The position numbers were made by a program, and so were the translations under genes. The notes beneath the pieces were generated by a model. It was not told where the DNA came from. It saw only the letters and a list, made by a program, of their open reading frames with translations, and did no database searches. Of a stretch of DNA of 64,000 nucleotides, positions 8,810 to 16,604 are shown one piece after another (the first letter of the stretch is position 1; each line of letters opens with the position of its first letter). This DNA is from Flavobacteriales bacterium (GTDB lineage Bacteria > Bacteroidota > Bacteroidia > NS11-12g > UBA955), in assembly GCA_947496375.1 (NCBI GenBank), contig CANMCY010000003.1, positions 91,779 to 155,778 on the forward strand, written 5' to 3'.

Positions 8810-9451
8810 ATGATTCGGTGGTTGATGTGCTGTTTGCTGGTGTGGTTGAGTGCCACCAATCTGCCTGCACAATGTATTTCGGGTGATTGCAAAACAGGCA
8901 CTGGTACCATGTTGTGGGAGGGTGAAATATCCCAGTATACAGGAACATGGCGCAATGGGAAAATGCACGGCAATGGCACCATGATATACGCAGACGGTTC
9001 CGTATTTAAAGGTACCTGGATCAATGGGCGCCTGCACGGCAAAGGCAGCATGGCATTTGCCGGTAAAAACCGAAATAAATCCGGCTTCCGCGATACCGTA
9101 AAAGGTTTTTGGTACAACGATTCAGTATATCCCAATGGCTTTACCAAAGGGAAACAGCAGGCCTCCCTGTTTGTAATGAAAAAAGGAACGATTGATTCCG
9201 GAGTGGGTAAAATTTACTGGCTCAATGGCAATCGTTATGAGGGCAGTATCATAAAAGGCCAAATGCACGGAAAAGGCAAATTGTATATGAGTAAAAACGG
9301 TGATTTACCCGTTTTTGACATTGCCGGTGAATGCCTCTATGAAGGGGATTTCTACAAGGGTTTTATGCAGGGGAGCGGCAAAATTACCCGCGATGGCGTT
9401 CTTGAAAAAGAAGGACAATTTGAGATGAATGTTTATCTCGGAGATGATTAG
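8810..9451 (+). CDS. Secreted MORN-repeat protein
   Basis: A 213-residue protein with an N-terminal signal peptide (about 1-20, ending LPAQ) and MORN repeats. Repeats are visible as YTGTWRNGKMHGNGTMIYADG, FKGTWINGRLHGKGSM, YEGSIIKGQMHGKGKLYM and YEGDFYKGFMQGSGKI. MORN repeats form a beta-hairpin ladder used as a scaffold or lipid-binding surface; no enzyme domain is present. A stretch between the second and third repeats (about 85-135) breaks the ladder. No sorting domain or lipobox is seen, so it is probably periplasmic. Function in the cell unknown. Confidence 0.8.
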   Translation: MIRWLMCCLLVWLSATNLPAQCISGDCKTGTGTMLWEGEISQYTGTWRNGKMHGNGTMIYADGSVFKGTWINGRLHGKGSMAFAGKNRNKSGFRDTVKGFWYNDSVYPNGFTKGKQQASLFVMKKGTIDSGVGKIYWLNGNRYEGSIIKGQMHGKGKLYMSKNGDLPVFDIAGECLYEGDFYKGFMQGSGKITRDGVLEKEGQFEMNVYLGDD

Positions 9452-9461
9452 TAGCACCCCA

Positions 9462-9493
9462 CCATAGCGAGGGGTTTAAACCCTGCGCTATGG
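9462..9493. repeat. 32-bp palindrome, copy 2 of the dispersed repeat
   Basis: Same length and same centre (GGGTTTAAACCCT) as the element at 6322-6353. The symmetry extends to 9460-9495. Compared with copy 1, the pairs at positions 5/28 and 8/25 of the 32 bases have both changed so that pairing is kept, while position 9/24 no longer pairs. It lies between the convergent ends of the MORN gene and the minus-strand gene after it, so it could act as a two-way terminator-like hairpin, but has no T tract. Confidence 0.75.
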
Positions 9494-9513
9494 TGCGGTG
9501 ATGGGGAAATGTA

Positions 9514-9888
9514 TTATCGGTCTAACGTGGATTTATTCGTGTAGCGGCCGTCAAAATCGTAATACTTGATATAATTCCCGTCCTTGACCAATATGGCTGA
9601 CCCGGAAACATGTTTGATGTATTTGTTGTCACCCAGCAGAATCGATTTATTCAGATCTTTACCCGTGGCATCATAAATTTTAGCATAGGTGCGATCTACA
9701 ATCACAATGTATTGGCTGTTATATCCGGCAAGGGTTTTCGTGCTGCCAAGGTGAACCACGCGATTGGTATACCTCCCGTTTTCATCATAGATTTTGGCGT
9801 ATGCCCCATCTACTTTCACTTCTCCGATTTGTGCGTTCATAGCGCAAGTAATGCTAAATAAAAATGTGATTAATAAGTATTTTTTCAT
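9514..9888 (-). CDS. Small secreted protein with YAKIYD repeats
   Basis: A 124-residue protein with a signal peptide (MKKYLLITFLFSITCAMNAQ). The mature part holds three copies of a unit like YAKIYDENGRYTN: at about 31, 70 and 110, the last reading YIKYYDFDGRYTN. The units alternate with hydrophobic strand-like stretches, which looks like a small beta-propeller or beta-solenoid fragment. I do not recognise a named family. The longer reading frame to 9987 is rejected because the promoter box at 9894-9901 sits 5 bases upstream of this ATG. It lies head-to-head with the metalloprotease gene at 9982. Confidence 0.75.
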   Translation of the reverse strand: MKKYLLITFLFSITCAMNAQIGEVKVDGAYAKIYDENGRYTNRVVHLGSTKTLAGYNSQYIVIVDRTYAKIYDATGKDLNKSILLGDNKYIKHVSGSAILVKDGNYIKYYDFDGRYTNKSTLDR

Positions 9889-9893
9889 TCTAA

Positions 9894-9901
9894 CAAATTT
9901 A
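9894..9901 (-). promoter_or_regulatory. -7 promoter box for the YAKIYD protein
   Basis: TAAATTTG on the minus strand, ending 5 bases before the ATG at 9888; leaderless mRNA expected. Confidence 0.65.
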
Positions 9902-9969
9902 AGTACTATCAGAAGATATTTACAAATATCACTTATTAAATTATTGACTGTGTAATTTATAGCTTTTGC

Positions 9970-9977
9970 TATATTTG
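9970..9977 (+). promoter_or_regulatory. -7 promoter box for the T9SS metalloprotease
   Basis: TATATTTG ends 4 bases before the ATG at 9982; leaderless mRNA expected. Confidence 0.65.
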
Positions 9978-9981
9978 AACC

Positions 9982-11232
9982 ATGCAACCTACTAAATTGC
10001 TGTTTTTTACGGCCATTTTCGGATGGCTAACCCAAGCTTTCGCGCAGCAGATAACAGGCATTTCACCCAAACAAATTATCGGTGGAAAAGGGGAAGTATT
10101 CACCATCTCCGGAAACGGATTTGGCAATAGCCGGGGCAGCTCTTTTGTCTCGTTTTTCCGAGAGGGAAATACTTACACAGATGCCACCACAGGCAATGGA
10201 TTTAACTACATCAGCTGGACCAACACCCAGATAAAACTGGAAATGCCGGTGGCTTTTTCCAACAAAATAAAGGTGAATATTGCAGGAACTGATTACCTAT
10301 CCGTCGACACCCTGAAAGTGAAAGCCAATCTGGGATACAGGCAGGCCAATCCCCTGCTCTACGACCTGCTTACCGACAACAACAAAAAAGGAGGGGTTAC
10401 CTGGCTGATTCATCCTGTGTATTGGAACAACCCGGAAATCAAACAGGCCATTGCCGATGTAGTGCAGGAATTTCGCTGTAAAACAGGCGTAAACTACATC
10501 ATCGAACCCCTCACCCAATGGACTCCCTTGAATTTAGGACAGGGCAAACATATCATTGCCCCTGATTCTTCCCTGGGCGTGGTGGGATACAATGACCGCC
10601 TATGGGCCTCATGCATCGTAGGTGCTGAAACATTTTACCACAACCAAACCCAGCTGCTCCGTTTCAACACCCAGCAAACCTGGTATTACGGAAAAGGACA
10701 GCCACCGGCAGGGGCCGCCAAATTCAGGTACGTGATGTTTCATGAAATGGGACACTCACTGGGTTTAGGCCACGTGAATGAAGCGGGAGAAAGCATGTAC
10801 CCCACCGTAACACTTCTGCCTTCGGACAACTGGTGCAAACGCGACAGCATCACCGCTGCAGAGCAAAATGCCATCAAACACTACATTTCCCTTAGCCAAA
10901 ACTTTGCTTTCCGCGGTTGTGGCATTACCCCCATGAAAGTAAACGGAGACTGCAAGGATGTATACGGCCTGAACCTGGGTGCTGAAGCTCTGGCCACAGA
11001 GGGTATTTGGCTGTTTCCCAATCCTGCTTCAAACCACATACAACTGAACATCTCAGCATCGGCGACCGCTGAAATGAGTATGTGGGATATACAGGGTCGC
11101 CCGGTGATGAAACGCCATGTTCAGGGCACTACACAGATTGACCTTCCTCAGCACCTCAGAAATGGGGTTTATATAGTCAGTATCAATACAGGCGGCGTTT
11201 TCAGATCCACACGGTTGCTTATACAGCGCTAG
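9982..11232 (+). CDS. Secreted matrixin-like zinc metalloprotease with T9SS sorting domain
   Basis: A 416-residue protein. It has a signal peptide (1 to about 22, ending AFAQ), an IPT/TIG immunoglobulin-like domain (about 23-115, starting ITGISPKQIIGGKGE), a metzincin catalytic domain, and a C-terminal type A T9SS sorting domain (about 340-416, with LFPNPASNHIQLNI and GVYIVSI). The zinc site is HEMGHSLGLGH at 254-264, followed by SMYP, which fits the metzincin Met-turn. It should be exported across the outer membrane by T9SS and act outside the cell; its substrate is unknown. It is transcribed from its own promoter. Confidence 0.88.
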   Translation: MQPTKLLFFTAIFGWLTQAFAQQITGISPKQIIGGKGEVFTISGNGFGNSRGSSFVSFFREGNTYTDATTGNGFNYISWTNTQIKLEMPVAFSNKIKVNIAGTDYLSVDTLKVKANLGYRQANPLLYDLLTDNNKKGGVTWLIHPVYWNNPEIKQAIADVVQEFRCKTGVNYIIEPLTQWTPLNLGQGKHIIAPDSSLGVVGYNDRLWASCIVGAETFYHNQTQLLRFNTQQTWYYGKGQPPAGAAKFRYVMFHEMGHSLGLGHVNEAGESMYPTVTLLPSDNWCKRDSITAAEQNAIKHYISLSQNFAFRGCGITPMKVNGDCKDVYGLNLGAEALATEGIWLFPNPASNHIQLNISASATAEMSMWDIQGRPVMKRHVQGTTQIDLPQHLRNGVYIVSINTGGVFRSTRLLIQR

Positions 11233-11293
11233 CACTTTTCATCCCTCAAAAAGAAATTTGAGTGAACCTTGAATTTCTCGGAACTTTGCACAC

Positions 11294-11818
11294 ATGAACG
11301 AAGCCGCGCTCCAAAAACTCAAATCCCTCAAAACATTCATTTTCGATATTGACGGGGTGCTTACCACGGGCAATGTGCTGGTTACAGAGGAAGGTCACAT
11401 GCTGCGCAGTGTAAACATCAAGGATGGTTTTGCCCTTCAGCATGCGGTCAAACAGGGCTATAACATTGCCATTATCAGCGGCGGAAACAGCCAGGGAATG
11501 CTGCATCGCTTTCAGGGGCTGGGGATTAAAGAGATATACCTGGGTCAGAAAAATAAGATGGCCGCATTTGAAAAAGTATGCTCCGATTTTGGCGTTGGCC
11601 CCGATGAAGTGGCCTATGTGGGTGATGACATGCCGGATTACCCCATCCTTAAAATGGCCGGACTTCCCGTTTGCCCGGCAGATGCGGCTACAGATATACA
11701 AGAAATTTGTGAGCTGGTTCTTACAGTGTCCGGTGGACAGGGTTGTGCCCGGCTTTTGCTGGAAACAGCCATGAAACTTCAAAACACCTGGCACAATAAC
11801 GATACTCACACCTGGTAA
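11294..11818 (+). CDS. kdsC: 3-deoxy-D-manno-octulosonate 8-phosphate phosphatase (KdsC-like HAD)
   Basis: A 174-residue C0-type HAD phosphatase with no cap domain. KdsC removes phosphate from Kdo-8-phosphate in the synthesis of the LPS inner core. Motif I is FDIDGVLT (Asp18 nucleophile, Asp20), motif II SGG, motif III the Lys of GQKNK, and motif IV GDDMPD. The SGGNSQG and AxxVTxxxGGxGxxRE-like end (VLTVSGGQGCARLLLETAM) is KdsC-like. The closest -7 candidate, GAACTTTG at 11281-11288, matches only the TTTG half. A large open frame on the opposite strand (11246-11914) is a shadow. Confidence 0.88.
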   Translation: MNEAALQKLKSLKTFIFDIDGVLTTGNVLVTEEGHMLRSVNIKDGFALQHAVKQGYNIAIISGGNSQGMLHRFQGLGIKEIYLGQKNKMAAFEKVCSDFGVGPDEVAYVGDDMPDYPILKMAGLPVCPADAATDIQEICELVLTVSGGQGCARLLLETAMKLQNTWHNNDTHTW

Positions 11819-11880
11819 AGTTTGTGTAATATTTCGTTCAAATTCGCTGAGTGAGGTAACAAAACCCACAGGCATTTCGT

Positions 11881-11888
11881 TAAATTTG
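11881..11888 (+). promoter_or_regulatory. -7 promoter box for the CBS protein
   Basis: TAAATTTG ends 6 bases before the ATG at 11895. It overlaps the TTG at 11886, which would be a false upstream start. Confidence 0.65.
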
Positions 11889-11894
11889 TATCTG

Positions 11895-12554
11895 ATGATT
11901 GCTGCATCCCTCATTCATGATTCATTGTCGCCGCTGCGGCTCACCGATACGGTAAGTGCTGCACTGGAATACATGCATGCCATGCGGGTTTCAGAATTGC
12001 CGGTAGTGGATAATAACCGCCTCCACAATTATGCGAGGGCCATCAACCTGCTTCAGGAAAAACCCGATACCCGGCTAACCGAAATATTGCCGTTCAATCC
12101 GCATGCGCCATTTGCCCTTACACAGCAGCATATATATGAAGTTATTCCCCTGATGGTGGCGGCTGACCTTGAAGTGATGGCCGTGGCCAATGAACAGGCG
12201 CAGATTATTGGCATCATTGATCAGCGAAAAATTCATGAAAACATATCGCAGTCCCTCACCTACAAAGGCATGGGAGCTGTGTTGGTGGTTTTGGCAGAAC
12301 CCCGCGACTTTGCGCCGTCACATATAATGCGGCTGGTGGAAGAAAACGGAGCCAAAGTATTGGGTATGATGGTCAATCAGACCGAAGCCGGCAACCTATT
12401 GGTGAGCCTGAAACTGAATACCACCCTTGTAAAAGGCATCGTAGCATCCCTGTCGAGATTCGGCTTTAAAACCGAAGATGTGTACATGTCTGAAGATTTT
12501 AACAGACAGGATAACAGCGAGTACGAGAGTGTACTTCGGTTTTTTGACATTTAA
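11895..12554 (+). CDS. CBS-domain protein
   Basis: A 219-residue cytoplasmic protein. The N-terminal 120 residues hold a CBS pair: IHDSLSPLRLTDTVSAALEYMHAMRVSELPVV is the first CBS and the stretch around YEVIPLMVAADLEVMAVANEQAQIIGIID the second. The remaining C-terminal part (about 125-219) looks like an ACT-like alpha/beta domain (VLVVLAEPRDFAPSHIMRLVEENGAKVLGMMV). CBS pairs usually bind adenine nucleotides and regulate a partner; no partner domain or obvious target is adjacent. Similar CBS/ACT proteins are common in Bacteroidota but have no assigned function. Confidence 0.8.
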   Translation: MIAASLIHDSLSPLRLTDTVSAALEYMHAMRVSELPVVDNNRLHNYARAINLLQEKPDTRLTEILPFNPHAPFALTQQHIYEVIPLMVAADLEVMAVANEQAQIIGIIDQRKIHENISQSLTYKGMGAVLVVLAEPRDFAPSHIMRLVEENGAKVLGMMVNQTEAGNLLVSLKLNTTLVKGIVASLSRFGFKTEDVYMSEDFNRQDNSEYESVLRFFDI

Positions 12555-12620
12555 CAGGGGAAAAACCTGTGGAAAACAAAGACGTCGGCACCACAATATT
12601 CAGGTAAGGCCTTCGTTTTG

Positions 12621-12628
12621 TAACTTTG
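12621..12628 (+). promoter_or_regulatory. -7 promoter box for the Wzz-like gene
   Basis: TAACTTTG ends 12 bases before the ATG at 12641. It covers the TTG at 12626. Confidence 0.65.
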
Positions 12629-12640
12629 CGAGTTCATAAT

Positions 12641-13705
12641 ATGAAATTCAATCCCGGTTCTACCGAAAACCTCATTCAGGCCGAAGACGTTCAAAAGCCC
12701 ATCCACTTTGCCGATGTAGTCAATTTTTTCTGGCGCTGGCGAATAGTCATTTTCTTGGTTTGCCTGATTTCAGGACTGCTGTCTGTTTTGATAACCAGCC
12801 CGCTGATTACCAAACCAAAATACAAGGCAACCCACGTGTTTTACCCTACCACCAACAACTCCATATCCAATGCCCTGCTTACCGAACTTAATCAAAGGCA
12901 AAAAGACCCCTTGGAATTTGGTGAAGAAGAAGAAGCCGAAAAAGCCCTTCAGGTATTGCAAAGCGGTGAATTATTGAGTCGCCTTGTTCGGAATTTCAAC
13001 CTGATGAAACACTATGGCATAGACCCCAACACGGAAAGCCATCCGCAGACCGCGCTGGAATATAAAATTGAGGAAAACATACAGTTTAGCCGCACACGAT
13101 ACCTGAGTATCAAAATTGAGGTACTGGACGAGGACCCTCAAATGGCTGCTAACATTGCCAATGGCATCGCAGCCCTGTACGATACAGTGAAAACTGAAAT
13201 TCAGAAACAGGTTGCCGATCCTGCCCTGGCCATTGTGGAAAGAGCCCTGAAAGAAAAACAAAACAAACTTCAGGGTCTTAAAGACCAGCTAAGAGGACTG
13301 GGTGAAAAAGGCGTCACCAACTATGAAGAACAAAGCCGTGCACTGGCAGAGGAAATTTACAAAGCACAGGCCACAGGTCAGCTCGGAAGGGTAAAGGACC
13401 TTATGGAACAGCAAAAAACCCTCATCAGCCATGGCGGAGACTTTATTGCCCTGAACGAACTTATCCAGCAGGAGGCAGTAAAAGAAAGTGACCTGATTGC
13501 CCAGTACGAAAAGAGACTGGTGGATGTGAAAGAAAACTTATCGCACAAATTCACCGTAAGTGCCGCCTCCAAACCTGAAATAAAGGCATGGCCGAAACGC
13601 ACCCTGGTTTTGATGATGACGATACTTACCACTTTCGCTGCCATTTCTGCACTGCTGCTTCTTTACGAGGTTTTATACCTGAACCGAAAAAAGAACCTTG
13701 CATAA
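12641..13705 (+). CDS. Wzz/GumC-like polysaccharide chain-length determinant
   Basis: A 354-residue inner-membrane protein of the polysaccharide co-polymerase type. It has a membrane segment near the N-terminus (about 33-55, IVIFLVCLISGLLSVLI), a long periplasmic helical region with predicted coiled coil (about 180-300, rich in Gln, Lys and Glu), and a second membrane segment near the end (about 318-345). The short cytoplasmic tail LNRKKNLA lacks the tyrosine-kinase domain found in longer relatives. Its stop overlaps the start of an O-antigen ligase-like gene, so the two probably work together to set chain length of an exported polysaccharide or O-antigen. Confidence 0.8.
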   Translation: MKFNPGSTENLIQAEDVQKPIHFADVVNFFWRWRIVIFLVCLISGLLSVLITSPLITKPKYKATHVFYPTTNNSISNALLTELNQRQKDPLEFGEEEEAEKALQVLQSGELLSRLVRNFNLMKHYGIDPNTESHPQTALEYKIEENIQFSRTRYLSIKIEVLDEDPQMAANIANGIAALYDTVKTEIQKQVADPALAIVERALKEKQNKLQGLKDQLRGLGEKGVTNYEEQSRALAEEIYKAQATGQLGRVKDLMEQQKTLISHGGDFIALNELIQQEAVKESDLIAQYEKRLVDVKENLSHKFTVSAASKPEIKAWPKRTLVLMMTILTTFAAISALLLLYEVLYLNRKKNLA

Positions 13706-15143
13706 CCCACCCGCTACATCGCACAAACCCTACCTAGTCTACCTGCTGGCGCTGATAACCGGCGTGGCGGGAACGTGGGCCGCTATGTATGGACAATACT
13801 ATGTTTTTCTTATCCCGGTGGCTGTCACCGTGCTGCTGTTCTCCATTTACAAAACTGAGAAATTTATCCTGCTGACAGGTGCCCTTGCGCCGCTTTCCAT
13901 CAACGTGAATGACATTGGTGGCGGACTGGGACTCGCATTACCCACAGAACCCCTCATCATTTGGATTTTTTGCCTGCTTTGCTTTCGGTTCTTCCTGCAG
14001 GGCAAAGTGTCCACCGCCCCTCTCAAACACCCAATTGTGCTGCTGGTTATTGGCTATGTGGCATGGCTGTGGCTCTGCTCAGTATATAGCAGCCTGCCGC
14101 TGGTAAGTGTCAAATTCAGTCTAGCCCGCACCTGGTATATCGTGGTGTTTTTCATCGGGGGAATCTACCTGCTGCGACACATGAAAAACATTCACTTTTT
14201 CTTTTCGGCTCTGGTAGTTTGCACGATTATACTGGTAATATATACCCTAACCCAGCATGCGGCCTACGGATTTATACGCAGCGCCTCCTATGGCATCAGC
14301 TGGCCCTTTTTCCCCGATCACGGAATGTATGCTGCCGCCATCGCTTTCTGTGTGAGTATACTCGTATTCTACACATTCAATGGAGCGGTTTTTGGCATCA
14401 AACCCGGATGGGCACCCGTATTGGGTTTCTTTCTGGTGGTATTGCTGCTGGGCATTGTGGTAAGCTACACCCGCGCTACCTGGCTAAGTCTGATCGCCGC
14501 ACTGGGTGTATACCTGCTCATTAAATTCCGCATCAAATTCTATTGGGTCATGCTCGCTTTAACGGCTTTGGGCACCTATGGTATTATCAATCAGGATACA
14601 CTGTTATATAACCTGGAAGCCAACAAACAAGGCAGTAGCGATGAACTGGAGGGCCACGTAAAATCGGTGAGCAACATTACCACCGACCCCAGTAACCTGG
14701 AACGCATTAACCGATGGAAATGTGCCGGACGCATGGTCGCTGAAAGGCCATTATTCGGCTTTGGTCCCGGCACGTTTGTATTTCAATACGGTCCGTTTCA
14801 GCAAAGCAGCGAAATGACCATTATCAGCACCAATACCGGAGATTTGGGAGATGCACACAGTGAATATTTCAGTGCCATGAGTGAAACGGGCTTCCTGGGT
14901 ATGGCACTGTGGATTGGGATTACCCTGCTGACCATGGCAACGGCTTTTGGGGCCATTTACCGAACAGATGACCGAAAAATTAAAATCACAACGCTGATGG
15001 CTCTGCTGGGACTGGTCACGTATCATGTTCATGGATTCTTGAATAATTATAGCCAATACGATAAAATCGCAGTGCCACTATGGATGTTTACCGCCGTGAT
15101 TGTGGTATTGGATTTACACACCAAAAAACACCTCCACTCCTAG
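13698..15143 (+). CDS. O-antigen ligase/polymerase family membrane protein
   Basis: A 481-residue protein with about 11-12 hydrophobic segments and a large periplasmic loop (about 300-370) before the last segments, the pattern of the Wzy/WaaL superfamily. GFGPGTF and DAHSEYF, with a His in the loop, resemble the conserved residues near the family active site (NLHN, RxxxW and HxxYL-type motifs vary). It begins with a TTG at 13698 that overlaps the end of the Wzz-like gene by 8 bases; no ATG lies before the second membrane segment. Ligase (WaaL) and polymerase (Wzy) cannot be told apart from sequence alone. Confidence 0.82.
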   Translation: MHNPPATSHKPYLVYLLALITGVAGTWAAMYGQYYVFLIPVAVTVLLFSIYKTEKFILLTGALAPLSINVNDIGGGLGLALPTEPLIIWIFCLLCFRFFLQGKVSTAPLKHPIVLLVIGYVAWLWLCSVYSSLPLVSVKFSLARTWYIVVFFIGGIYLLRHMKNIHFFFSALVVCTIILVIYTLTQHAAYGFIRSASYGISWPFFPDHGMYAAAIAFCVSILVFYTFNGAVFGIKPGWAPVLGFFLVVLLLGIVVSYTRATWLSLIAALGVYLLIKFRIKFYWVMLALTALGTYGIINQDTLLYNLEANKQGSSDELEGHVKSVSNITTDPSNLERINRWKCAGRMVAERPLFGFGPGTFVFQYGPFQQSSEMTIISTNTGDLGDAHSEYFSAMSETGFLGMALWIGITLLTMATAFGAIYRTDDRKIKITTLMALLGLVTYHVHGFLNNYSQYDKIAVPLWMFTAVIVVLDLHTKKHLHS

Positions 15144-15166
15144 CCGAGGATTAAACACGCGGACAG
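15140..15166. repeat. Possible decayed third copy of the palindromic repeat
   Basis: Just after the ligase stop, TAGCCGAGGATTAAACACGC resembles the core of the 6322 element (GGCCGAGGGTTTAAACCC) with substitutions and one missing base. The symmetry is largely lost. Low confidence. Confidence 0.25.
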
Positions 15167-15250
15167 AGACAGGTAAACACCATTGTCATCATACGGTCGT
15201 TTTTCTGTCATCATTTTCCTTACACATTTGTTTTTGTCGAATTTATTTAG

Positions 15251-15258
15251 TATATTCG
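15251..15258 (+). promoter_or_regulatory. -7 promoter box for the lipoprotein
   Basis: TATATTCG, the C variant of the box, ends 22 bases before the ATG at 15281. TTTG at 15227-15230 lies 20 bases upstream, a suitable -33 element. Confidence 0.6.
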
Positions 15259-15280
15259 TTTTGTATAAAAGTTAAAACCC

Positions 15281-15877
15281 ATGAAAATCAATGGTTTTTT
15301 CTCCGCAATAATTCTTTTCTCAGCCGTTTTATTGGGCGGTTGTAAAAAAGAGCTGTCCACCGAAAGTGGTCAGCCATTGCAATGCAGCGAATGGCTTATC
15401 CCCGGAAAAAATGTTCCGCAATGGCAAAATAAAAATATCGACGGAATAGGACCGGCGCAGGTACTTGAAATCCACGACCCCACCATCACGCCTGAACTTA
15501 TTCAATCCTCAATAGTGCTGGTATATGGCAATCTGGGTGGTTATCCGGCACAGATCCGACAGCCGGGCAAAATAGAACTCATGCGCCTACTGGTTTCCTA
15601 CATCCGTGGAAACAACCCCCGCACTGATGTATGGAGCGGTATGCCGGTACCCGGTAAAATGCTCATTCTGCTCACCAATCCGGACAATGAATATGACCCC
15701 TATGGCAATGCAGCCGGACACGAATTTCGGTACTTCTTTGTACCTAAACACAACCCGGGTTCTGTTGGGAAAAAACCCGCTGAGGGCACGTCCAATTTAC
15801 TGGCAAAATATACTGAAACTGACCTCAGAAATATGAGCTATGAGCAGTTTATAGAAGCAGCCGGTCTAAAAAAATAA
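15281..15877 (+). CDS. Lipoprotein of unknown function
   Basis: A 198-residue protein with a lipoprotein signal peptide; the lipobox is LLGGC with the Cys at residue 22, followed by KKE. No acidic residues directly follow the Cys in the pattern known for surface export (it is KKELST), so location is open. The mature part has no motif I recognise; it contains SGMPVPGKMLILLTNPDNEYDP and ends with a helical stretch. It lies between the O-antigen ligase and mtgA genes, each with its own promoter, so context gives only a general envelope role. Confidence 0.7.
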   Translation: MKINGFFSAIILFSAVLLGGCKKELSTESGQPLQCSEWLIPGKNVPQWQNKNIDGIGPAQVLEIHDPTITPELIQSSIVLVYGNLGGYPAQIRQPGKIELMRLLVSYIRGNNPRTDVWSGMPVPGKMLILLTNPDNEYDPYGNAAGHEFRYFFVPKHNPGSVGKKPAEGTSNLLAKYTETDLRNMSYEQFIEAAGLKK

Positions 15878-15878
15878 G

Positions 15879-15886
15879 TATCTTCG
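15879..15886 (+). promoter_or_regulatory. -7 promoter box for mtgA
   Basis: TATCTTCG ends 8 bases before the ATG at 15895. Confidence 0.55.
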
Positions 15887-15894
15887 AACCCGAA

Positions 15895-16563
15895 ATGGGT
15901 GTTTTTAGCTTGATACGAAAATGGGTTTTGCGAATCCTTTTTTGGTTTGTTGTGCTTAGCTTTCTTTGGGTGCTTGCCCTTAAATGGATCAATCCGGGTA
16001 CCACCCTGCTCATGAAGTCGCGGGCTTCAGAATATCCTATCAAAAAAGAATGGGTTTCGCTGGAGAATATTTCTCAAAACATGCAACTGGCGGTAATTTG
16101 CGGGGAGGACCAAAACTATTGTAAACACTGGGGATTTGACATAAAAGCGATTAAGGCCGCAGCAGAAAACAACCTGAAAGGGGGAAAAAAACGCGGTGCC
16201 AGCACCATCAGTCAACAAACCGCCAAAAATGTATTTTTATGGGAAGGCAGAAGCTGGATCCGCAAAGGTCTGGAAGTGTGGTTTACCGCACTGATTGAGC
16301 TGCTGTGGGGCAAAGAGCGTATCATGGAAGTGTACCTGAATGTGATTGAAACCGGAGACGGCCTCTTTGGTGTAGAAGCCGCGGCCCAAACCTATTACGG
16401 AAAACCGGCTGCCCAACTCAAAAAAGTGGAAGCCGCCAGAATCGCAGGTCTGCTGCCTTGTCCCGTAACCTGCGGACTAAACAGCCAATTTACTTTGCGC
16501 AGATCTCAACTGATTTACTATGCCATGACCCGCTATGGAATTACATTAGAGTATCTGAAGTAA
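15895..16563 (+). CDS. mtgA: Monofunctional biosynthetic peptidoglycan transglycosylase
   Basis: A 222-residue class A glycosyltransferase 51 enzyme that polymerises lipid II into glycan strands at the outer face of the inner membrane. One N-terminal membrane anchor (about 10-32) is followed by the GT51 domain with its motifs: EDQNYCKHWGFD (catalytic Glu and the HxGFD box), RGASTISQQTAKN, and ELLWGKERIMEVYLNVIETG, then GVEAAAQTYYGKPA. There is no transpeptidase domain, which separates MtgA from bifunctional penicillin-binding proteins. The phenylalanine of EDxxF is Tyr here. Identification is secure. Confidence 0.95.
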   Translation: MGVFSLIRKWVLRILFWFVVLSFLWVLALKWINPGTTLLMKSRASEYPIKKEWVSLENISQNMQLAVICGEDQNYCKHWGFDIKAIKAAAENNLKGGKKRGASTISQQTAKNVFLWEGRSWIRKGLEVWFTALIELLWGKERIMEVYLNVIETGDGLFGVEAAAQTYYGKPAAQLKKVEAARIAGLLPCPVTCGLNSQFTLRRSQLIYYAMTRYGITLEYLK

Positions 16564-16583
16564 ACACTGTGGCCGTTTTGTGT

Positions 16584-16591
16584 TAAATTTG
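16584..16591 (+). promoter_or_regulatory. -7 promoter box for efp
   Basis: TAAATTTG ends 13 bases before the efp ATG. Confidence 0.6.
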
Positions 16592-16604
16592 CATCACTTA
16601 CATT

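Noticed and set aside
11246..11914. A 222-codon minus-strand frame opposite kdsC
   Set aside because: kdsC on the plus strand has complete HAD motifs; this frame has none.
12554..12570. A hairpin ACAGG/CCTGT after the CBS gene
   Set aside because: The 5-bp stem lacks a T tract, so it is not a convincing terminator.
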